Positions 6,544-11,266 of a stretch of DNA of 11,266 nucleotides are shown here, piece after piece. The stretch lies in the NCBI GenBank assembly GCA_030620655.1, contig JAUXEH010000069.1:1-11266 (forward strand), given 5' to 3'. The DNA comes from Candidatus Aminicenantota bacterium (GTDB taxonomy: Bacteria; Acidobacteriota; Aminicenantia; Aminicenantales; Aminicenantaceae). Position 1 is the stretch's first letter. Every line of letters starts with the position of its first letter. The position numbers and the translations under genes were made by a program. The notes below the pieces were generated by a model. That model did not search any database, was not told the DNA's origin, and was given only the letters and a program-made list of their open reading frames with translations.

Positions 6544-6992
6544 GAAACCTCAGTCTGTCCAATCTCCTCATCGGCTATTTCACCACCGATAGGGTCGAAC
6601 CCACAGATGTGGACCTATCCTATTTTGCCGCATTCTCGGAAGAGGAGAAGATGCGGCGCAGCATCGTGGAAAACCTGACCTTTCTCCTTCAGACCCGGCA
6701 GGGGTCTGTCCAGCACCTCCCTGATTTCGGGCTGCCCGACATCATGCAGATCTATGTGGATTCAGGGTATACCTTCGAACCCCTCAAGAAGCACCTGCGG
6801 GACATCATCCTGAGGTACGAGCCCAGGATCGAGAAGGCGAGGGTGGAGGAGCCTCGTTTCGATAAGGACGACATGCGTATCTATCTGCGCATCCTGGCGA
6901 CCATCAAGGATTTTTCCGATACCGAGGTCCTGCTGACGGAATTTTCGACCACCGGCTGGTCCAAGGTCGTGTGGGAGAGGGACGAGAAATGA
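6540..6992 (+). CDS. tssE: TssE, T6SS baseplate subunit (gp25-like)
   Basis: A 150-residue protein with the GPW/gp25-like domain of phage T4 baseplate wedge protein gp25. Family marks are Asn-Leu-Thr-Phe-Leu-Leu-Gln-Thr-Arg-Gln-Gly-Ser-Val (about residues 44-56), Pro-Asp-Phe-Gly-Leu-Pro-Asp (61-67) and Tyr-Glu-Pro-Arg (93-96). TssE acts in the wedge with TssF and TssG, where the sheath starts to polymerise. The start is unusual: an in-frame TAA at 6525 rules out anything earlier, no ATG occurs before residue 38, and the conserved N-terminal Leu-Ser-Leu-x-x-Leu-Leu stretch requires a start at or near the TTG at 6540. Only a weak AGG at 6532-6534 precedes it, inside the inverted repeat AGACC-A-GGTCT. 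Its TGA overlaps the tssF ATG as ATGA. Confidence 0.92.
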   Translation: MRNLSLSNLLIGYFTTDRVEPTDVDLSYFAAFSEEEKMRRSIVENLTFLLQTRQGSVQHLPDFGLPDIMQIYVDSGYTFEPLKKHLRDIILRYEPRIEKARVEEPRFDKDDMRIYLRILATIKDFSDTEVLLTEFSTTGWSKVVWERDEK

Positions 6993-8848
6993 ACATCAAG
7001 AAGTACTTCGAGCGCGAGTACAATTTCCTCCAGCAGGAGGGGGAAAAATTCGGCGAGAAGCATCAGGCGATCGGCGGCGAACTGCGGATGTCTCAGCGGC
7101 ACCGAAAAGATCCTTTTGTCGAACGCCTGTATGAGGCATTCTCTTTTTTAGCGGGGCGCATACACGAACGCCTGGATGATGAATTCCCCGAGATCACCGG
7201 AGGGCTGTTGGAACAGCTGTTCCCCCATTTTCTGCGGCCCTTTCCTTCCTGCGCCATCCTTGAGGCGCGCGCTCATATGGGGGCCGTACAGGAGCCTCTT
7301 CGAGTCGCGAGGGGCAGTGAGGTTCAGACGCCGACCGGTAAATACCAGGTGAAATACAAGGTGTCTGCCGGTCCTCGGGAAAAAGCCCGAGTGGTCGAGA
7401 AAACCGAGCCGGCTGAGTTCCTCTTCCGTACGACTCAGGAGCTGGTGATCCGCCCCATGCAGCTCAAGGAAGCGAGCGTGGTGGACACACCGGATGCCGC
7501 CTCTGCTCTGGTTTTGAAGATCCATCCCTACAGGAACGTGTCCTATGCGACCTTGGACCTGAAGCGGTTGACGCTCTTCCTGTACGGCTCCGATTTTTTG
7601 CGCTACCAGCTGCTCCTCTTTCTGAATAGATACGTGGCGTCCGTATTCGTCCGTGAAACCCAGGGCGAGAACCAGGAATTCCGGGAGGTCGCACCTTGCA
7701 AGATCGGGATTCCCGGCCTGTCCGATGTCTTTGAAGATGACCCCGAAGAGTATGCCGTTATCCCCTACGCCAGGCAGATATTCGCCGGCTACCGGCTGCT
7801 GCAGGAATATTTCGCTTTCCCGGAACGGTTTTTCTTTATAGCCATTGAAGGATTGGAGTCCTTCCCTGCGTCGGAGGACGGGCACCCTTTTGAGATAAAG
7901 ATCGTTTTCAACCGGAAACTGTCACACGAAGTTAAACCGTCCGCTCAGAACATCCGCCTGCACTGCACGCCTATCGTGAACCTGTTCGACCGTCCTACGG
8001 AGGAGGTCATCGTCAACCAGCGCATGCCGGAATACTATGTCATGCCCGATGGGGACCGGCGCAAAAGCCGCGAGATCTATTCCATCAACAAGGTGAGGGG
8101 GGTGAGCGAAGACAACCTCGAACAGTATAAATACCTTCCCATAACCTCTTACGATATCCTGGATACCCAGGACCCCGAGTATGAATACAAGCGCTTTTTT
8201 TCTCTGGTCTCCCGCCCGCTCAGGGGAGACATGGGGGAGACCTACATCCGGCTGTTCGGCCCCAGCATGGAGGAGGAGTTCTTCCCCAAAGAGACGCTGA
8301 GCATCGAGGACGCCACTCAATCCAATGGATTACTGCCGGCCAAGTATCTGGAGGCCGAATCCATCAACCAGACCATCGATTTCCCGGAGGGTGTGGTCGT
8401 TTCCAACCTCACCACTCCCTCCGAAGTGCTGGAATGCCCTGACCGCAAGAATTATCTCTGGGCGCTTGTCTCTCACCTCTCCCTCAACTATGCTACTCTG
8501 GCGGATGCCGGGACCCTGAAGAGCCTGCTCAGCCTGTACCACTGGTCTCTGGACATCAACAACCCGGCCAAGAAGAAGATCCATGCCATTGCGCAGGTCC
8601 ATCCTCCGGTGACCAAGTACATCATGCGCCAGCAGGGGCTGATCCGGGGGATCGAATTCAGGATCGACATCGACGAGACCCAGTTCGAAAACGGAGAGGG
8701 CGATATCTATCTGTTCGGCTCCCTTTTGAACCGTTTCCTCTCCCAGTACATCACGATCAATTCCTATGTTATCCTGATTATCGCCGAGCTGGGGACCAAC
8801 AGAGAGTACTCATGGAAACCCAAATTGGGAAAGATCTTACCCGTCTGA
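6989..8848 (+). CDS. tssF: TssF (VasA/ImpG), T6SS baseplate subunit
   Basis: A 619-residue protein of typical TssF length. The ATG at 6989 overlaps the tssE stop, and the protein starts with the family's Asn-Ile-Lys-Lys-Tyr-Phe-Glu-Arg-Glu. An upstream in-frame GTG at 6971 would add six non-conserved residues. The early Asp-Pro-Phe-Val-Glu-Arg-Leu-Tyr-Glu-Ala-Phe-Ser-Phe-Leu and Glu-Gln-Leu-Phe-Pro-His-Phe-Leu-Arg-Pro-Phe-Pro-Ser segments (about residues 32-85) are diagnostic. TssF forms the wedge core, equivalent to phage gp6, as a dimer with one TssG. Near the C-terminus, Gly-Ile-Glu-Phe-Arg-Ile and Leu-Phe-Gly-Ser-Leu-Leu-Asn-Arg-Phe-Leu also fit the family. It overlaps tssG by 37 bases, so translation is probably coupled. 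No breaks are seen. Confidence 0.98.
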   Translation: MNIKKYFEREYNFLQQEGEKFGEKHQAIGGELRMSQRHRKDPFVERLYEAFSFLAGRIHERLDDEFPEITGGLLEQLFPHFLRPFPSCAILEARAHMGAVQEPLRVARGSEVQTPTGKYQVKYKVSAGPREKARVVEKTEPAEFLFRTTQELVIRPMQLKEASVVDTPDAASALVLKIHPYRNVSYATLDLKRLTLFLYGSDFLRYQLLLFLNRYVASVFVRETQGENQEFREVAPCKIGIPGLSDVFEDDPEEYAVIPYARQIFAGYRLLQEYFAFPERFFFIAIEGLESFPASEDGHPFEIKIVFNRKLSHEVKPSAQNIRLHCTPIVNLFDRPTEEVIVNQRMPEYYVMPDGDRRKSREIYSINKVRGVSEDNLEQYKYLPITSYDILDTQDPEYEYKRFFSLVSRPLRGDMGETYIRLFGPSMEEEFFPKETLSIEDATQSNGLLPAKYLEAESINQTIDFPEGVVVSNLTTPSEVLECPDRKNYLWALVSHLSLNYATLADAGTLKSLLSLYHWSLDINNPAKKKIHAIAQVHPPVTKYIMRQQGLIRGIEFRIDIDETQFENGEGDIYLFGSLLNRFLSQYITINSYVILIIAELGTNREYSWKPKLGKILPV

Positions 8849-9849
8849 TCGAGGATCTCGAGAGACGCTCCCCGGAGTACAGCGTCTTCTACGCCATCCT
8901 CCTGGCCGAGAAGATCAGCAAAAAACTGTACCCCCAGCGGGATGACGCCAAGTTCGATCAGGAGGGGCTCAGGTTTAAGCCGTATGAGTACTTCATCTTC
9001 CCTCCCAAGGACATCCGGTCCTTTGAGTTCAGAGATGGTGTCATGACATTCGTGCTCAATTTTATGGGGCTCTACGGGATAAACTCTCCCTTTCCCCGCT
9101 GCTATTCCGAACAGGTGGCCCTGCAGCAGAGCGTCTATGGGCCGGGGAATGTCCCGCTGCAGAACTTCCTGGATATTTTCAACACCCGATTCTACTGGCT
9201 CTATTATCAAGCTTGGAAGAAATACCGGTACTACCTCCAGTTCGGTTTCGGGCTCGAGAACAAGGTCATGCAGCGGGTCTTCTCTTTCATCGGGCGCGGC
9301 GAGCGGAAGGAGGGTGCGAAACCAAAGCGCATCGACGACATCATGCTGTTCCGCCTCTCCGGGATACTGGGCAATCGGCTTCGCAATAAGAAGGGGCTCC
9401 GGATCCTCCTCAGGGAATTCTATCCGGGCATGGATTTTCACATCCGGGAGTTCGTACCTCACCGTGTCAAGCTGGCGGTGCGTCCCCAGATGGGCTCAGG
9501 CGCCGGCGACCAGACCTTCCGCCTGTCGGAGTTCAGCACGGTGGGGGAGAGCGTGACAGACCTTATGGGCCGGATCTGCATCGAGATCGGGCCTTTGGGA
9601 TTTGAGGACTACCTGGATTTCACACCCGGAACGGAAAACGCCGGCCTGCTGCGGGAACTCATGGCCCTCTACCTCAACGATGGGTTGGAATACGATGTCC
9701 GCTTCATACTGAAGTCCGACAGCATCGGGCATGTTTCCTGGAGCGACCGGCGGCTTAAGCTCGGTGTCAGCTTCTGGATGGGCCGACCGAAAAGCGAGAC
9801 CGTGGACGTCTATTACACGTACGAACGCTTCAGCGGGGCCGCCCACTGA
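8812..9849 (+). CDS. tssG: TssG (VasB/ImpH), T6SS baseplate subunit
   Basis: A 345-residue protein within the usual TssG range. The ATG at 8812 lies inside the end of tssF, with a modest GAGAG (8802-8806) five bases upstream. Family features include an N-terminal helix around Phe-Tyr-Ala-Ile-Leu-Leu, then Leu-Arg-Phe-Lys-Pro, the phrase Phe-Pro-Pro-Lys-Asp-Ile-Arg-Ser-Phe-Glu (about 63-72), Phe-Met-Gly-Leu-Tyr-Gly-Ile-Asn-Ser-Pro-Phe-Pro, and Phe-Asn-Thr-Arg-Phe-Tyr-Trp-Leu-Tyr-Tyr. TssG joins two TssF copies and TssE into the wedge (equivalent to phage gp53/gp7) and links to TssK. The overlapping tssE-tssF-tssG arrangement matches a jointly assembled complex. It stops 41 bases before clpV. 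Confidence 0.97.
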   Translation: METQIGKDLTRLIEDLERRSPEYSVFYAILLAEKISKKLYPQRDDAKFDQEGLRFKPYEYFIFPPKDIRSFEFRDGVMTFVLNFMGLYGINSPFPRCYSEQVALQQSVYGPGNVPLQNFLDIFNTRFYWLYYQAWKKYRYYLQFGFGLENKVMQRVFSFIGRGERKEGAKPKRIDDIMLFRLSGILGNRLRNKKGLRILLREFYPGMDFHIREFVPHRVKLAVRPQMGSGAGDQTFRLSEFSTVGESVTDLMGRICIEIGPLGFEDYLDFTPGTENAGLLRELMALYLNDGLEYDVRFILKSDSIGHVSWSDRRLKLGVSFWMGRPKSETVDVYYTYERFSGAAH

Positions 9850-9890
9850 AAAGAAATTTCATATAAAAATTCAATAGGGGGGAGAATAGC

Positions 9891-11266
9891 ATGAAAAGCA
9901 AGGATTTGAGGTCACTTCTCGTAAAGCTCAACAACCACATCATCCGGAACATGGATACCGCGACCGGTATAGGCATCAAACGGGGTCACTACGAGATTAC
10001 CATGGAACACCTGCTGAATGCCCTGATCGAGGACGGTCAGGGGGATGTGCCCTTGATCCTGCGTCAGTACAGCATCGATCCCGGACGGGTGCAGGAGATC
10101 TGTCTCAAGAATTTGGACGAGATGAAGACCGGGAATCCCGGGAAACCTAAGCTCTCGCTGCTGCTGACGGAACTCTTCGAACAGGCCTGGATCACCAGTT
10201 CGGTCCATCACAAGGAGACCAAGATCCGTTCCGGCGCCCTCTTCGAAGTCTTCATCGCATCGGAGCTGGTGATCAGCGCCGGTTTGATGGAGCTCCTGTC
10301 TCCCATAAACCAGGAGGAACTGAAAGCTGATTTCTATAAGATCGTGACCGGCTCCGTAGAGGATGACTCCGCTGCCATGGAGGCCCTGCCCGCGGAGGAA
10401 GCCAAGGAGATCCCCAAGGGTGGGACCGTACTGGATATCTACACCACGAATCTGACCGCTCAAGCCAAGGAGGGGAAGATCGATCCGATCCTGGGCAGGG
10501 ATGTTGAGATCATCCAGATGATCGAGATCCTCAGCCGAAGGAAAAAATCCAATCCCATCCTGCTGGGTGAGCCGGGGGTAGGCAAAACCGCGGTGGTGGA
10601 AGGCTTCGCCAACAAGGTGGCCGCAGATCAGGTGCCTGATACCTTAAAGGGTGTCCAGGTCCATGCCCTGGATCTCGGAGCTTTGCAGGCAGGCACCAAG
10701 ATGCGGGGCGAGTTCGAGAAGCGCCTCAAGGCCGTGATCAACGAGGTGACCAAGTCCTCCCACCAGATCATCCTCTTTATCGATGAGGCGCACACGCTCA
10801 TCGGCGCAGGCGCGAGCGCCGGAGGGAGCGATGCCGCCAACCTGCTCAAACCGGCCCTGGCACGGGGAGAATTCCGGGCCGTAGCAGCCACCACCTACAT
10901 GGAGTACAACAAATACTTCGCCAAAGACGCCGCTTTGGAACGCCGCTTCCAACCCATCCACATCGGCGAGCCGGAAGACGATCAGGCCATGCTCATGCTG
11001 CGGGGGATCAAGGAGAAATACGAGACTTACCACGGCATCCATATCTCGGACGGAGCCATCGAAGCGGCCGTAAAACTGTCCCGCAAATACATTGCCGGAC
11101 GTCAGCTCCCGGACAAGGCCGTGGACCTGCTGGATACCTCCGCCACCCGGGTCAAGATGTCCCTGACCAGCGAGCCCCCTTCCCTGGAACGTACCATCAG
11201 CGAGCTCGAGTCTGTGAACCTGGAGATGGAAACCCTGCAGAAAGACCATGACCTGAAGATCGAGGA
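9891..11266 (+). CDS. clpV: ClpV (TssH), T6SS AAA+ sheath-recycling ATPase, N-terminal half
   Basis: The frame is open from the ATG at 9891 to the right edge, giving 458 residues of a protein normally near 870-900. AGGGGGGAG (9876-9884) is a strong ribosome site six bases upstream. Residues of about 1-150 form the ClpV N-domain that binds the TssC N-terminal helix; His-Tyr-Glu-Ile-Thr-Met-Glu-His-Leu-Leu is visible near 33-42 and Lys-Ile-Arg-Ser-Gly near 114. The first AAA+ module has Walker A Gly-Glu-Pro-Gly-Val-Gly-Lys-Thr (226-233), Walker B ending Asp-Glu-Ala-His (298-301) and an Arg-Arg finger at 351-352. The Gly-Ser-Asp-Ala-Ala-Asn-Leu-Leu-Lys-Pro-Ala-Leu-Ala-Arg-Gly run typical of Clp/Hsp100 lies between them. 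The fragment stops in what should be the middle coiled-coil domain. Context separates ClpV from housekeeping ClpB. Confidence 0.98.
   Translation, partial: MKSKDLRSLLVKLNNHIIRNMDTATGIGIKRGHYEITMEHLLNALIEDGQGDVPLILRQYSIDPGRVQEICLKNLDEMKTGNPGKPKLSLLLTELFEQAWITSSVHHKETKIRSGALFEVFIASELVISAGLMELLSPINQEELKADFYKIVTGSVEDDSAAMEALPAEEAKEIPKGGTVLDIYTTNLTAQAKEGKIDPILGRDVEIIQMIEILSRRKKSNPILLGEPGVGKTAVVEGFANKVAADQVPDTLKGVQVHALDLGALQAGTKMRGEFEKRLKAVINEVTKSSHQIILFIDEAHTLIGAGASAGGSDAANLLKPALARGEFRAVAATTYMEYNKYFAKDAALERRFQPIHIGEPEDDQAMLMLRGIKEKYETYHGIHISDGAIEAAVKLSRKYIAGRQLPDKAVDLLDTSATRVKMSLTSEPPSLERTISELESVNLEMETLQKDHDLKIE

Noticed and set aside
9862..9867. TATAAA -10-like box before clpV
   Set aside because: No -35 hexamer lies 16-18 bases upstream; that region is GC-rich tssG coding sequence. 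Simple read-through from tssG explains clpV expression.

Overview
This window is the middle of a type VI secretion system (T6SS) cluster, with every gene on the + strand. The order is tssM (3' end only), tagF, tssA, tssB, tssC, hcp (tssD), tssE, tssF, tssG, clpV/tssH (5' half only). The genes encode parts of a contractile, phage-tail-like injection machine. The base composition is moderately GC-rich, and the protein variants look like a proteobacterial or Desulfobacterota (former Deltaproteobacteria) T6SS. That placement is an impression from the sequences, not a computed phylogeny. No rRNA, tRNA, CRISPR array, insertion sequence or phage-integration signal is visible.

Layout: 1-936 is the C-terminal periplasmic part of TssM, a membrane-complex subunit. 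956-1936 is TagF, a post-translational regulator. A 196-base gap (1937-2132) contains a good sigma-70-like promoter and a leader of about 120 bases. From 2133 to 5805, tssA (cap/sheath assembly), tssB and tssC (contractile sheath) are tightly packed. A 117-base gap with a long hairpin precedes hcp (inner tube, 5923-6411). A 128-base gap with a second, larger stem-loop precedes tssE. tssE, tssF and tssG (baseplate, 6540-9849) overlap one another. clpV (sheath recycling ATPase) starts at 9891 and runs off the end. No stretch over 300 bases lacks a gene.

How they work together: TssM helps anchor the machine in the inner membrane and periplasm. TssE, TssF and TssG form most of the baseplate, on which Hcp rings stack and TssB/TssC wrap as a sheath under the control of TssA. 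ClpV then unfolds contracted sheath so its subunits can be reused. TssJ, TssK, TssL, VgrG, PAAR and any effectors are not in the window and presumably lie on either side.

I do not see an undescribed protein system here. The most interesting signals are non-coding. hcp, whose product is needed in the greatest amount, is bracketed by two long RNA hairpins. The following tssE gene has a weak TTG start behind a structured leader with a possible 17-codon coupling ORF. Together these suggest the tube/baseplate ratio is set at the mRNA level within one operon.
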